This document shows, piece after piece, positions 19,244 through 28,461 of a DNA stretch of 64,000 nt. The DNA comes from Flavobacterium sp. AED (lineage in GTDB: Bacteria > Bacteroidota > Bacteroidia > Flavobacteriales > Flavobacteriaceae). The DNA lies in assembly GCF_000812945.1 (NCBI RefSeq), contig NZ_JSYM01000002.1:513694-577693 (forward strand), written 5' to 3'. Each line of letters opens with the position of its first letter. Position 1 is the stretch's first letter. Made by a program: the position numbers and the translations under genes. The notes beneath the pieces are model-generated. The model made no database searches and was not told the DNA's origin. It was given only the letters and a program-made list of their open reading frames with translations.

Positions 19244-20377
19244 ATGAAAATTGCAATAGTTTGTTATCCTACCTTTGGGGGAAGCGGTGTAGTCGCTACA
19301 GAATTAGGTCTTGAATTGGCAAGACGAGGTCACGAAATACATTTTATAACCTACAGTCAGCCCGTACGTTTGGCGCTTTTAAATCCAAATGTGCATTACC
19401 ACGAAGTTAATGTTCCTGAATATCCATTGTTTCATTATCAGCCTTATGAATTGGCCTTGTCGAGCAAATTAGTCGATATGGTTAAGCTTTATAAAATAGA
19501 ATTACTGCATGTGCATTATGCCATTCCTCATGCTTATGCCGGTTATATGGCAAAACAAATGCTGAAAGATGAAGGCATTAATATTCCAATGGTAACTACA
19601 CTTCACGGAACTGATATTACTTTAGTTGGAAATCATCCCTTTTATAAACCTGCGGTAACCTTCAGTATCAATAAATCTGATTTTGTTACTTCGGTTTCCC
19701 AAAGTTTGAAAGATGACACCCTTAAATTATTTAATATAAAAAATGAAATTGAGGTAATACCTAATTTTATTGAATTGGATAAAAACGTTAATGATCCCAG
19801 CATTCCGTGTCATCGTTCTGTAATGGCAAAAGAAAATGAGCGAATAATAACCCATATCAGTAATTTCAGAAAAGTAAAACGAATTCCGGATGTCATTAAA
19901 ATATTCTATAATATTCAAAAAGAAATTCCAGCTAAACTGATGATGGTAGGGGATGGCCCTGAAAAAGAAAAAGCGGAATATTTATGTCAGGAATTAGGAA
20001 TTATAGACAAAGTGATCTTTTTTGGGAATAGCAATGAAATCGATAAAATATTAAGTTATACAGATTTATTCTTGCTTCCATCTGAAACCGAAAGTTTTGG
20101 TCTTGCTGCTCTTGAAGCTATGGCTTGGGGAGTTCCTGTAATTTCCAGTAATTCAGGAGGATTGTCAGAAGTTAATTTTGATGACATTTCGGGTTATTTG
20201 AGTGATGTAGGTAATACTGATGAAATGGCTGTGAATGCCTTGAAAATATTGAAAGACGATACTACTCTGAATAAATTTAAAGAAAATGCACTTTCAATTG
20301 CTAAAAAATTTGATATTAAAAACATCTTACCTTTATATGAGAATTTATACCAAAAGGCTATAAATAAATACTTATAG
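19244..20377 (+). CDS. bshA: N-acetyl-alpha-D-glucosaminyl L-malate synthase (bacillithiol pathway)
   Basis: This 377-residue GT4-family glycosyltransferase joins GlcNAc from UDP-GlcNAc to L-malate, the first step of bacillithiol synthesis. The N-terminus MKIAIVCYPTFGGSGVVATELG is characteristic of BshA, followed by HEIHFITYSQP. The C-terminal nucleotide-sugar site includes the GT4 glutamates in PSETESFGLAALEAMAWGVP (around residues 284-303). Its ATG lies 76 bp after the P-ATPase. BshB and BshC are not in the window. PIG-L-type BshB is the deacetylase family also seen fused to NagB here, though that fusion has a different context. Confidence 0.95.
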   Translation: MKIAIVCYPTFGGSGVVATELGLELARRGHEIHFITYSQPVRLALLNPNVHYHEVNVPEYPLFHYQPYELALSSKLVDMVKLYKIELLHVHYAIPHAYAGYMAKQMLKDEGINIPMVTTLHGTDITLVGNHPFYKPAVTFSINKSDFVTSVSQSLKDDTLKLFNIKNEIEVIPNFIELDKNVNDPSIPCHRSVMAKENERIITHISNFRKVKRIPDVIKIFYNIQKEIPAKLMMVGDGPEKEKAEYLCQELGIIDKVIFFGNSNEIDKILSYTDLFLLPSETESFGLAALEAMAWGVPVISSNSGGLSEVNFDDISGYLSDVGNTDEMAVNALKILKDDTTLNKFKENALSIAKKFDIKNILPLYENLYQKAINKYL

Positions 20378-20423
20378 GAATCACTTTTTCAAATTAATTT
20401 TATACTTAAAAAATCAATAAAAA

Positions 20424-20852
20424 ATGAAAAAATTACCTTCCTTGTTTTTGGTTTTACTATTAGTTTCATGTGGAGCTTCTTCTACTAAAAGTACAGCTAA
20501 AAGACCATTATTTGAAGTCTTGACCCAACAAAATGATGGTGGAGCAAGTATTCGTTTTTTTGAGATTCTTTCGGAGCCTAATGAAATCAAAATGTTGCAA
20601 AATGATGAGAACCTAAAAAATAAAATTAGCTCAAATGATATTCAAACTTCAAACTTTATAATTTTGAATATGGGTAATAAAAACTCCGGAGGATATAAAA
20701 TAGGAGTCGAAAATGCTGTTGAAACAGATAAAAATATAATCGTTACAATAAAAGAAACTGTTCCCAGACCTAATGAAATGACTACTCAAGCAATAACAAA
20801 TCCCTTTTGTGTAGTTCGAATAAATTCTAAAAAAGAAATCATTATTAAATAA
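20424..20852 (+). CDS. PrcB-like protease-inhibitor-domain lipoprotein
   Basis: This small lipoprotein of 142 residues has its lipobox cysteine at about residue 16 (LLVSCGASS). The C-terminal half resembles the PrcB_C domain: NSGGYKIGVENAVE, then an alternating beta segment ending in NPFCVVRI. In PrcB of Treponema this domain binds and stabilises a protease, so a role at the periplasmic face is plausible but unproven. It lies 46 bp after bshA and ends in a shared terminator. Moderate confidence for the domain, low for function. Confidence 0.7.
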   Translation: MKKLPSLFLVLLLVSCGASSTKSTAKRPLFEVLTQQNDGGASIRFFEILSEPNEIKMLQNDENLKNKISSNDIQTSNFIILNMGNKNSGGYKIGVENAVETDKNIIVTIKETVPRPNEMTTQAITNPFCVVRINSKKEIIIK

Positions 20853-20885
20853 AAAAATGCCACTATTTATAGTGGCATTTTTAAT
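20853..20885. terminator. Bidirectional terminator between convergent genes
   Basis: A perfect 11-bp stem AAATGCCACTA/TAGTGGCATTT (20855-20865 with 20870-20880), loop TTTA, is flanked by A and T runs, so it can serve both the PrcB-like gene and the minus-strand barrel gene. Confidence 0.9.
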
Positions 20886-20905
20886 ATATTTTAGTTACTT
20901 AACTA

Positions 20906-21409
20906 TTAGAATTGGTATCTAAGACCTAAAGCAACATCAGAACCATAATTGTTTTTGTAGTACCCATTTCCACCAAATTCAGGTCTGAAATCCAATGAAA
21001 TCAACAAAGGAAAATCAAAGTTATATTCAAGACCTATGTCTCCAGCTGCAAATGCAAAAGTATCATTGTAAGAAGTGTTATTATCATCATAACTGTAGCT
21101 TCCTACACCACCACCTACACCAGCATACCAGTTGAAACCACCATCAATGTTCCATACCCATTGGTATAACCCTGTTAATTTTATTGCTCTATCATCATAA
21201 CCATTATTATTATAATTACTTCTGTTTCTCCAACCTAAGTCTAATTCCAAACGATTATCAGTAGCTAACGCTCTTTGATAAGAAATCTCTCCACCAAAAC
21301 CATTATTACCTCCTAAACGTAAACCTAAAGCGTTTTTTGAAATATCTTGTGCTTGTGCGGCAAATGTTAATCCCATTAACATGATAGCCGATAAAATAAT
21401 TTTTTTCAT
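20906..21409 (-). CDS. Small outer-membrane beta-barrel protein
   Basis: This 167-residue protein has a clear signal peptide (MKKIILSAIMLMGLTFAAQAQ, cleaved after residue 20-21). The rest is an 8-strand type barrel with alternating aromatic and polar residues, glycine- and asparagine-rich turns (GGGVGSYSYDDNNT), and a C-terminal LGLRYQF that ends in phenylalanine, the usual BAM recognition signal. It is an OmpW/OmpX-sized porin-like or structural protein of unknown role. It converges with the PrcB-like gene on a shared terminator. Its own promoter would lie in 21410-21526. Confidence 0.85.
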   Translation of the reverse strand: MKKIILSAIMLMGLTFAAQAQDISKNALGLRLGGNNGFGGEISYQRALATDNRLELDLGWRNRSNYNNNGYDDRAIKLTGLYQWVWNIDGGFNWYAGVGGGVGSYSYDDNNTSYNDTFAFAAGDIGLEYNFDFPLLISLDFRPEFGGNGYYKNNYGSDVALGLRYQF

Positions 21410-21526
21410 AAGTAAATTTTTGTTCTTACAAAGGTATTGTTAAAGTCCATTAATGGATTTATAAAATTTTAATGAAATGTTATATAATTCCCACTTTTAG
21501 AATATTTAAGATTTTAATAACGAAAA

Positions 21527-22366
21527 TTAAAGTAAAATATTTTGTTTGGAAAATAATATGGAAGCAACAAGTTGATTACTAATAATATCTTCCATTTCGA
21601 AAAGATTTTCTTCTTCATTATAATTAGCTTCTGAGTAACGAAATAACTTCCACCGTTTTTTATTGTATTCCAATGCAGTTAAATTTTCGACCCAATCTCC
21701 TGAATTCAAATACATAGTTGAACCATTTTTATTTTCCTTCAAAACCATTTTTGGCTCATGGATATGACCACAAATAACAAAATCATATTTTTTTTCAATA
21801 GCCAACTCGGTAGCTGTTTCTTCGAAATCCGAAATGTGTTTCACCGCTTTTTTTACACTTGCCTTTATTTTTTTCGAAAAAGAATACGGTTCTTTTCCTA
21901 ATCGTAACAAGCACCAATTTACAAAACGATTCAAAAGGATTAAATAATCATAACCAAGACCACCCAGTTTTGCAATCCATTTTGAATGTTGTACCGAAGC
22001 ATCAAAAACATCGCCATGAAATATCCAAGCTTTTTTATCATCTAGGTCTAATACTAGTTTGTCAACCAAAGCAAAATTACCCATGTTCATGTCGCTGAAT
22101 TTTCGGAGCATTTCATCATGATTTCCTGTGATGTAGTAGACCTTGGTCCCTTTGGAAGCAAAACTTATAATTTTTTGTATTACTTTTAAATGTGTTTTTG
22201 GGAAGTAAGATTTTCTAAACTGCCAAATGTCAATGATGTCGCCATTTAAGACTAATGTTTTGGGCTTAATAGCCGATAGATAATTGTAAAGTTCCTTAGC
22301 ATGACTTCCATAAGTTCCTAGATGTACATCTGATATAACAACTAATTCGACTTTTCTTTTTTTCAA
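21527..22366 (-). CDS. LpxH-like metallophosphoesterase (UDP-2,3-diacylglucosamine diphosphatase family)
   Basis: This 279-residue calcineurin-like phosphoesterase has all metal ligands in place: D13-x-H15 (SDVHLG), G-D43 (NGDIIDIW), N82-H83-D84 (GNHDE), H117 (FHGDVFD), and H201-x-H203 (GHIHEP). It follows the LpxH/LpxH2 pattern, which hydrolyses UDP-2,3-diacylglucosamine to lipid X in lipid A synthesis. The extended C-terminal part (after the GHIH motif) is longer than E. coli LpxH (240 aa). Assignment to lipid A synthesis is by family; related enzymes act on other diphosphates. Confidence 0.85.
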   Translation of the reverse strand: MKKRKVELVVISDVHLGTYGSHAKELYNYLSAIKPKTLVLNGDIIDIWQFRKSYFPKTHLKVIQKIISFASKGTKVYYITGNHDEMLRKFSDMNMGNFALVDKLVLDLDDKKAWIFHGDVFDASVQHSKWIAKLGGLGYDYLILLNRFVNWCLLRLGKEPYSFSKKIKASVKKAVKHISDFEETATELAIEKKYDFVICGHIHEPKMVLKENKNGSTMYLNSGDWVENLTALEYNKKRWKLFRYSEANYNEEENLFEMEDIISNQLVASILFSKQNILL

Positions 22367-22536
22367 TGTATTATAATTTGAAGTTTAACAAATTAATGTA
22401 ATTACTATTAAGTGAAATACAACTTAAGGTTAAGAAATAGTTTTTAATATGAATTTAAAGTCAATAAATAGGCCTTGTTTTTTAAAAGTTTATCCTGAAA
22501 TCTCCGTATAAGCTTTTAAACTTTAAACTAAAATAG

Positions 22537-22544
22537 TACTTTTG
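22537..22544 (+). promoter_or_regulatory. Candidate aroC -7 box
   Basis: TACTTTTG matches TAnnTTTG and lies 17 bp before the aroC ATG. No convincing -33 TTG is visible at the normal distance. Confidence 0.45.
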
Positions 22545-22560
22545 TTCAAAACTTAATATA

Positions 22561-23625
22561 ATGGCAGGAAATAGCTACGGAACACTATTTAGAATAACAA
22601 CATTTGGAGAATCACACGGAGAAGCTTTAGGCGGAATAATCGATGGTTGTCCATCTGGAATAGCAATAGATCTAGAAGCAATTCAATTTGAAATGTCAAG
22701 AAGAAAGCCAGGTCAATCGGCTATTGTTACCCAAAGAAAAGAACCGGATGATGTACAATTTCTTTCTGGAATTTTTGAAGGAAAAACTACAGGAACTCCA
22801 ATTGGTTTCATCATTCCCAATACCAATCAAAAATCAGATGATTACTCTCATATAAAAGATAATTACAGACCTAGTCATGCTGATTATGTGTATGAAAAAA
22901 AATACGGAGTACGTGATTATCGTGGTGGTGGACGTAGTTCTGCTCGTGAAACTGCCAGTAGAGTGGTAGCAGGAGCAGTTGCAAAACAAATGTTACCCGA
23001 AATAAAAATTAATGCTTACGTTTCTTCTGTAGGCCCTATCTTTTTAGAAAAACCATACCAAGAATTAGATTTTTCAAAAATTGAAAATAACCCAGTACGC
23101 TGTCCAGACGAAGAAATGGCAGTTACAATGGAAGAGTACATTCGTGAAATTCGTAAAGAAGGAGATACCGTAGGTGGAACTGTAAGTTGTGTGATTCAAA
23201 ATGTGCCTATTGGTTTAGGAGAACCAGTTTTTGACAAACTTCATGCTGAACTTGGTAAAGCAATGCTTTCTATAAATGCCGTAAAAGGATTTGAATTTGG
23301 AAGCGGTTTTGAAGGTGTTAAAATGAAAGGAAGCGAACACAATGATTTATACAATCCTGACGGAACAACTAAAACTAATCTTTCAGGTGGAATTCAAGGC
23401 GGAATAAGCAACGGAATGGACATTTATTTCCGTGTGGCTTTCAAACCTGTGGCAACCATTATGCAAAAACAAGAATCACTGGACAATCAAGGAAATATTA
23501 CTGAAATGACAGGAAAAGGACGTCATGATCCTTGTGTGGTTCCCCGTGCAGTTCCTATTGTAGAAGCTATGGCCGCTATAGTTTTAGCTGATTTTTATTT
23601 GATTAATAAAACCTATTTAAAATAG
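22561..23625 (+). CDS. aroC: Chorismate synthase
   Basis: This 354-residue enzyme makes chorismate from 5-enolpyruvylshikimate-3-phosphate using reduced FMN as a cofactor, the last shikimate-pathway step. The N-terminal signature [18 protein letters not shown] (residues 3-20) and the RPGHAD-like segment [14 protein letters not shown] with [18 protein letters not shown] (around 107-145) are unmistakable. The terminal block [18 protein letters not shown] is intact. The length is typical. It stands alone with its own candidate -7 box and is followed 68 bp later by the dicarboxylate symporter. Confidence 0.98.
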   Translation: MAGNSYGTLFRITTFGESHGEALGGIIDGCPSGIAIDLEAIQFEMSRRKPGQSAIVTQRKEPDDVQFLSGIFEGKTTGTPIGFIIPNTNQKSDDYSHIKDNYRPSHADYVYEKKYGVRDYRGGGRSSARETASRVVAGAVAKQMLPEIKINAYVSSVGPIFLEKPYQELDFSKIENNPVRCPDEEMAVTMEEYIREIRKEGDTVGGTVSCVIQNVPIGLGEPVFDKLHAELGKAMLSINAVKGFEFGSGFEGVKMKGSEHNDLYNPDGTTKTNLSGGIQGGISNGMDIYFRVAFKPVATIMQKQESLDNQGNITEMTGKGRHDPCVVPRAVPIVEAMAAIVLADFYLINKTYLK

Positions 23626-23693
23626 AATTGCATACTCAGTATTTTGACGAGCTAAATCCTGAGCCATAACTTTGAAATCAATTTGTTAATTTA

Positions 23694-24977
23694 ATGAACA
23701 CAACTACAACCAAGAAACCATCATTTTTTTCAGGCTTAACCGGCCAAATTTTAATAGCAATGTTTTTAGGTGCTGTTTTAGGAATTATTATTCATAATTC
23801 AATTTCAGCAGAAGCTGCCCAATCCTTTAGTGGTAAAATAAAAATGCTGGCAACAGTTTTTATTCGATTGGTTCAAATGATAATTTCTCCATTAGTGTTC
23901 ACTACACTTGTTGTGGGAATTGCTAAATTAGGAGATATAAAAGCAGTAGGGAGAATTGGAGGTAAAGCTTTAGGTTGGTTTTTTACGGCCTCATTCATGT
24001 CTTTATTGTTAGGAATGTTTTTTGTAAATATTCTTAAACCTGGAGTTGGACTTAATTTATCAAATGTTGATTTAGCTTCAGCCTCAGAAGTAACTGCGAA
24101 AACTCAGAGTTTATCCTTTGAAAATTTCATAGAGCATATTGTTCCCAAAAGTATTTTTGAAGCGATGGCAACTAATGAGATTTTACAAATTGTTATTTTT
24201 TCTATTTTCTTTGGTTTAGCGGCAGCATCTTTGGGCAGCCACGTAAAACCAGTTATAAACGCTTTAGACAAAACATCTCATATTGTTTTGAAAATGGTAA
24301 ACTACGTAATGAAGTTTGCTCCAATAGGTGTTTTTGGTGCCATTGCAGGCGTATTTGCTGTGAGAGATTTTCAGGAATTAGCAATCACGTATTTCAAATT
24401 CTTTGGTTCTTTTCTAATTGGAATTTCATCGCTTTGGGTTGTATTAATACTTGTAGGATATATTTTTCTTAAAAGTAGAATGACTATTTTGCTTAAAAGA
24501 ATTGTAGGACCTTTAATTATTGCTTTTGGAACAACAAGTAGCGAAGCTGTTTTCCCAAAACTTACGGAAGAATTAGAACGTTTTGGTGTGAAAGATAAAA
24601 TTGTTTCTTTTATGTTGCCATTAGGCTATTCTTTTAATTTGGATGGAAGTATGATGTACATGACATTTGCCAGTATATTTATAGCACAAGCTTACGGAGT
24701 TCATTTAGATTTAGGTACACAAATGACAATGCTTTTAGTATTGATGCTTACTAGCAAAGGAATTGCAGGAGTGCCAAGAGCAAGTTTAGTCGTTGTTGCG
24801 GCAACTTGTGGAATGTTTAAAATTCCTATTGAAGGAATTGCTTTAATTTTACCGATTGATCATTTTTGTGATATGTTTCGTAGTGCAACAAATGTTTTAG
24901 GAAATGCATTAGCTACATCAGTTGTTGGACAATGGGAAGCTGAGAACGAAAATGAGACTGTAATAACAGTAGAATAA
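23694..24977 (+). CDS. Dicarboxylate/amino acid:cation symporter (DAACS family)
   Basis: This 427-residue secondary transporter has about eight transmembrane helices and two re-entrant hairpins, as in GltP/GltT/DctA. Diagnostic segments are the serine-rich hairpin FGTTSSEAVFP (near residue 280), the NLDGSMMYM helix (near 318), and the conserved end of the family in GVPRASLVVVAAT and DHFCDMFRSATNVLGNALAT. It imports glutamate, aspartate or C4-dicarboxylates with Na+ or H+. It ends in a strong terminator, so it is either monocistronic or the tail of aroC transcription. Confidence 0.94.
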   Translation: MNTTTTKKPSFFSGLTGQILIAMFLGAVLGIIIHNSISAEAAQSFSGKIKMLATVFIRLVQMIISPLVFTTLVVGIAKLGDIKAVGRIGGKALGWFFTASFMSLLLGMFFVNILKPGVGLNLSNVDLASASEVTAKTQSLSFENFIEHIVPKSIFEAMATNEILQIVIFSIFFGLAAASLGSHVKPVINALDKTSHIVLKMVNYVMKFAPIGVFGAIAGVFAVRDFQELAITYFKFFGSFLIGISSLWVVLILVGYIFLKSRMTILLKRIVGPLIIAFGTTSSEAVFPKLTEELERFGVKDKIVSFMLPLGYSFNLDGSMMYMTFASIFIAQAYGVHLDLGTQMTMLLVLMLTSKGIAGVPRASLVVVAATCGMFKIPIEGIALILPIDHFCDMFRSATNVLGNALATSVVGQWEAENENETVITVE

Positions 24978-24994
24978 TTATTTATTTAAATATT

Positions 24995-25030
24995 AAAAAA
25001 GCCTATTTGATTTTTCAAATAGGCTTTTTT
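24995..25030 (+). terminator. Rho-independent terminator after the symporter gene
   Basis: A perfect 16-bp stem (24995-25010 with 25015-25030) with core GCCTATTTGA/TCAAATAGGC, a 4-nt T loop and a run of T at the 3' side. Confidence 0.9.
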
Positions 25031-25177
25031 AATCTAAATTATTTAACAAATAGTCCGCTTAATGTTAGTTATTTTTTAGTTTTGAAATTTAGAGTTTTTC
25101 GGGTATTGTAATATATTAATAGATACACCCATGTTTTTATTAATATATTTGTATATTTGGTTTAAGAATAGCAAGAT

Positions 25178-27382
25178 ATGTCCCAAATCAGAATCGGTTT
25201 ATTAATATTAGCACTTAACATTTTTAATATTAATTGTTATTCTTTAACTCCAACTCCCTCAAAAAAGCAAATTGTAAAGTTAACAGAGCAAGCTTCTAAA
25301 TATATTCATGAATTAAATTATGAAAAATCTTTAATAGCTTCAAGGCTTGCATTGCATTATGCGATTGACGCTAAAAATGATAACCTTGTAGCCATATCCT
25401 ATAATATAATTGGTAGAAATTATGATAATTTATCAGAGTATGATAAAGCTATCTTTTTTTATAAAAAAGGATTAATTTACGCCAGTAGAACTAATAATGA
25501 CACCATTAAAGATTGGATAAATAATAATTTAGGAAACATATATTGCTTTCAAAAAAAGCAATATAAAGAAGGAATAAACTATTACAAAAATGCATTAAAG
25601 TTTGGTGAAAAAATTGCAGACCCATCAGAAATTTATTTTACAAAATTGAATATCACTTGGGCTTTTTTTGATAATGGTCAATTTAATGAAGGTTTTCCTT
25701 ATTTAGAATTTATTAATAAATATCAAAAAAAATATGGTGATGAGACTACAGTAGTTGCCTTAAATATGCTTAATGGAATGTATTATGGTTTTAAAGAGGA
25801 GCGTGAAAAAGCAACGGCTTCTTTTTTAAACGGCATAAAATTAGGAAACGAAGGAAAAGAAAAATCGGATTTGTCATATACACATCAAGAGTATTCTAAA
25901 TATTTATTGAAAAACGGAGATTATAAAAAGGCATACGAAAATCTGGTTCTTTATGATGAAATTACTGAAGAACTCAATAATAAAGAAATGATTAAAAAAG
26001 CCAATATGGCTGGTATTAATCTAGAACTTGACGAATATAAACGTGAGATAGATAAAATTGAAACAGAGAAAGATTTACAATATCAAAGTTTAAAAAAATC
26101 ACGAGTAATTGTTTTGTTATTTGTGATTGTATTATTTGTCTTATTACTTCTTGTTTATACACTTTATAAAAACAATATTTTTAAGAAAAAAACGAATAAA
26201 GACTTGTCTCTTGCTAATGAAAAACTTTTTATTGCAAAAGAAAAAGCAGAAGAAGCATCTATACTAAAATCACAATTTGTTTCTACTATTAGCCATGAAT
26301 TAAGAACACCTTTATATGGTGTAGTTGGAATTACTAATATGCTATTAGATGAACATAAAGAACTTGCTAACAGTCCTCATTTAAGTTCTCTTAAGTTCTC
26401 TGCAAGGTATTTATTGTCACTGGTCAATGATGTGCTGCAAATAAATAAAATTGAAGAAAATAGAATCGTTCTTGAAAATTTGACTTTCAATATTTCTGAT
26501 GAAATTAATATGATTAAGAACTCTTTGTCTTTTATTGCAAAGAATAATAATAATTTCATATTTGTCAATATTGACCCAACAATTCCAGAATATTTAATTG
26601 GAGATAAATTAAGACTTTCCCAAATAATTATAAATCTGGTGAGTAATGCACTAAAGTTTACAAAGAATGGAGAAGTATTCATTAATGTGAATTTATCTGA
26701 AGTTACTGATAAAATGCATTTTATTGAGTTTAAGATAAAAGATACAGGTGTAGGAATAGCTGTTGAAGATCAAGAAAAGATTTTTGAGAAATTTGTTCAG
26801 GTTGGAAGAAAAGAAGTAGATTATCAAGGGACAGGCCTTGGCTTATCGATTGTGAAACGTCTATTGAGGTTGTTTGATAGTGATATCTCGCTTCAAAGTA
26901 CAATTGGAGTAGGAACAGAATTTACTTTTACAATTGCATTTGAATATGATCCTGAAAAGACTAATGAAATAATAAATAATATTCCAGTAGATTTATCTAC
27001 AAATAAGCTATTAAAAGTACTGGTCGTTGAGGACAATAAGATCAATCAAATTGTTACTGAAAAAATACTAAAAAAAAATAATTATACCTGTACTCTAGTA
27101 GATGATGGGTATCAGGCTATTAAAATATTAGAAGAAGAGAACTTTGATATTGTTTTAATGGATATTAACATGCCTTTAATCAATGGTTTTGAAACGTCAA
27201 GAAGAATTCGCCATAAAGGGATAAAAATCCCTATAGTTGCGCTAACGGCATTTGATAAAGAAGAAATTACCGAAGAAGCTATTTCGGCAGGAATAAATGA
27301 TATTATAGTAAAACCTTTTGATTCGGTCAAGCTATTTAAAGTTATCAATGTTTTAATTTCGAAAACTAAAATGGCAGTTTAA
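25178..27382 (+). CDS. TPR-sensor hybrid histidine kinase with receiver domain
   Basis: This 734-residue protein has a signal segment at residues 1-22, TPR-like helices to about 290 (YDKAIFFYKKGL, YKEGINYYKNAL repeats), one membrane helix about 306-326, and a coiled linker. The kinase core has H373 in SHELRTP, the N box (INLVSNALKFT), DTGVGI and GTGLGLS. The C-terminal receiver (about 612-730) has VVEDN at its start and the phospho-acceptor D662 in LMDINMP. The TPRs face the periplasm. No output regulator lies next to it, so it probably signals by phosphorelay to an unlinked partner. A terminator follows. Confidence 0.93.
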   Translation: MSQIRIGLLILALNIFNINCYSLTPTPSKKQIVKLTEQASKYIHELNYEKSLIASRLALHYAIDAKNDNLVAISYNIIGRNYDNLSEYDKAIFFYKKGLIYASRTNNDTIKDWINNNLGNIYCFQKKQYKEGINYYKNALKFGEKIADPSEIYFTKLNITWAFFDNGQFNEGFPYLEFINKYQKKYGDETTVVALNMLNGMYYGFKEEREKATASFLNGIKLGNEGKEKSDLSYTHQEYSKYLLKNGDYKKAYENLVLYDEITEELNNKEMIKKANMAGINLELDEYKREIDKIETEKDLQYQSLKKSRVIVLLFVIVLFVLLLLVYTLYKNNIFKKKTNKDLSLANEKLFIAKEKAEEASILKSQFVSTISHELRTPLYGVVGITNMLLDEHKELANSPHLSSLKFSARYLLSLVNDVLQINKIEENRIVLENLTFNISDEINMIKNSLSFIAKNNNNFIFVNIDPTIPEYLIGDKLRLSQIIINLVSNALKFTKNGEVFINVNLSEVTDKMHFIEFKIKDTGVGIAVEDQEKIFEKFVQVGRKEVDYQGTGLGLSIVKRLLRLFDSDISLQSTIGVGTEFTFTIAFEYDPEKTNEIINNIPVDLSTNKLLKVLVVEDNKINQIVTEKILKKNNYTCTLVDDGYQAIKILEEENFDIVLMDINMPLINGFETSRRIRHKGIKIPIVALTAFDKEEITEEAISAGINDIIVKPFDSVKLFKVINVLISKTKMAV

Positions 27383-27429
27383 AAGTAGTTTTACTTTTAA
27401 TATTGGTATTATTTCAGATGTGGAGGAAA

Positions 27430-27470
27430 ATAAAAAATGAAGTTTTTTAAAACTTCATTTTTTATTTTTT
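27430..27470 (+). terminator. Terminator after the hybrid kinase gene
   Basis: A perfect 17-bp inverted repeat with core AATGAAGTTTT/AAAACTTCATT (27430-27446 with 27449-27465), followed by a T run. Confidence 0.85.
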
Positions 27471-27480
27471 TAAAGTGTTT

Positions 27481-27675
27481 TTAAATAAAAAGCACTTCAT
27501 TTTCTTTAGAATACATTATCATTAATAATGGGTGAGGTGTTTTTTTATTCCCCAAAGCATCAAGAGTGATTGCAATTTCAAGTTTTGGATGAGTCAACTG
27601 ATACTCTTTATTTTCTATGTTTCTGGAATCTATTAAAGATTGATTTTTTTTGAAAAAATATTTTGACGTCTTCAT
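27481..27675 (-). CDS. Small hypothetical protein (64 aa)
   Basis: This short frame starts at ATG 27675 (an upstream GTG at 27684 is in frame) and encodes MKTSKYFFKKNQSLIDSRN and onward, ending EVLFI. It has no signal peptide, helix or known motif. The amino-acid mix (Lys, Leu, Ile, Asn) is like real proteins of this genome. It is the only good frame between the kinase terminator and the Hsp20 hairpin. I do not recognise it. It could be a small conserved cytosolic protein or a chance frame. Confidence 0.45.
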   Translation of the reverse strand: MKTSKYFFKKNQSLIDSRNIENKEYQLTHPKLEIAITLDALGNKKTPHPLLMIMYSKENEVLFI

Positions 27676-27750
27676 ATTTATCACTTTTTGATGTTATTTA
27701 TAATTGTCTTCCAATAAAAGTTGGTTAGGGAGTTAGGTAATAATTCAAAA

Positions 27751-27795
27751 TTAAAATCGTTAAACTATTTTAAGGAAATGGCTTAACGATTTTAA
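27751..27795 (-). terminator. Hairpin downstream of hsp20
   Basis: A perfect 13-bp inverted repeat TTAAAATCGTTAA/TTAACGATTTTAA (27751-27763 with 27783-27795) around a 19-nt loop lies just after the hsp20 stop on the minus strand. It probably terminates or stabilises the hsp20 mRNA. Confidence 0.55.
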
Positions 27796-27829
27796 ATTAT
27801 TGTTTAATAAAAACAAAAGGGACAAATTT

Positions 27830-28282
27830 TTATTTTATGGCAATAGTTTTATGTATTTTTTTCTTGCCATTTTCTTTTTTAGCAATGGCAACATGCAGAA
27901 TTCCGTCTTTATAACTGGCTTCTACTTTGCTTTCATCGATATATTCAGGTAAATAGAAAGATCTGTAGAAAGATTGATAATTAAACTCTTTTCGGAGGTA
28001 ATTGTCTTTTTTTCTGGATTCTTCTTTAGTTTCTTCTTTTTCAGAAGAAATCATGAGCATATTATTATCAATTTCAACTTTAAAATCTTCTTTTTTCATA
28101 CCAGGAGCTGCCAAATCAACCTCTAATTTATCATCTGTTTCTTTTAAATTTACAGAAGGCAAATTACTGCCTATTGTAGCAAAATTTTTATCACTCCAAT
28201 CGAATACATCTTTTGTAAAAAAATCATCAAAAAAAGTATTCAATGTTGGCAATGAACTGTTTCTTTTAACTAGAGTTTCCAT
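27830..28282 (-). CDS. Hsp20/alpha-crystallin small heat-shock protein
   Basis: This 150-residue ATP-independent chaperone holds unfolding proteins. The alpha-crystallin domain covers about residues 40-140: NLKETDDKLEVDLAAPGMKKEDFKVE in parts, the strand LMISSEKEETKEE, and the end of the domain SYKDGILHVAIAKKE with the conserved G-x-L. The short N-terminal arm includes FFDDFF. On the minus strand TATTTTTG (28350-28343) is a candidate -7 box, leaving a leader of about 55 nt. No CIRCE or other heat-shock operator was seen. It is monocistronic with the hairpin downstream. Confidence 0.95.
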   Translation of the reverse strand: METLVKRNSSLPTLNTFFDDFFTKDVFDWSDKNFATIGSNLPSVNLKETDDKLEVDLAAPGMKKEDFKVEIDNNMLMISSEKEETKEESRKKDNYLRKEFNYQSFYRSFYLPEYIDESKVEASYKDGILHVAIAKKENGKKKIHKTIAIK

Positions 28283-28461
28283 TTTTTTGTATTTTTAAGT
28301 TGTTTAAAATAAGTTAAATCAAATTTAATGAAATTATTTACTCAAAAATACGCATTTAACACTTAAAACGTTGAAAATAAACCTATTAACGATAAAATGC
28401 TTTTTTAACCAAAGTTAAAAAGGCATTTCTTACAGTGTAAAATTGAGTGCTGGAGAAAGTA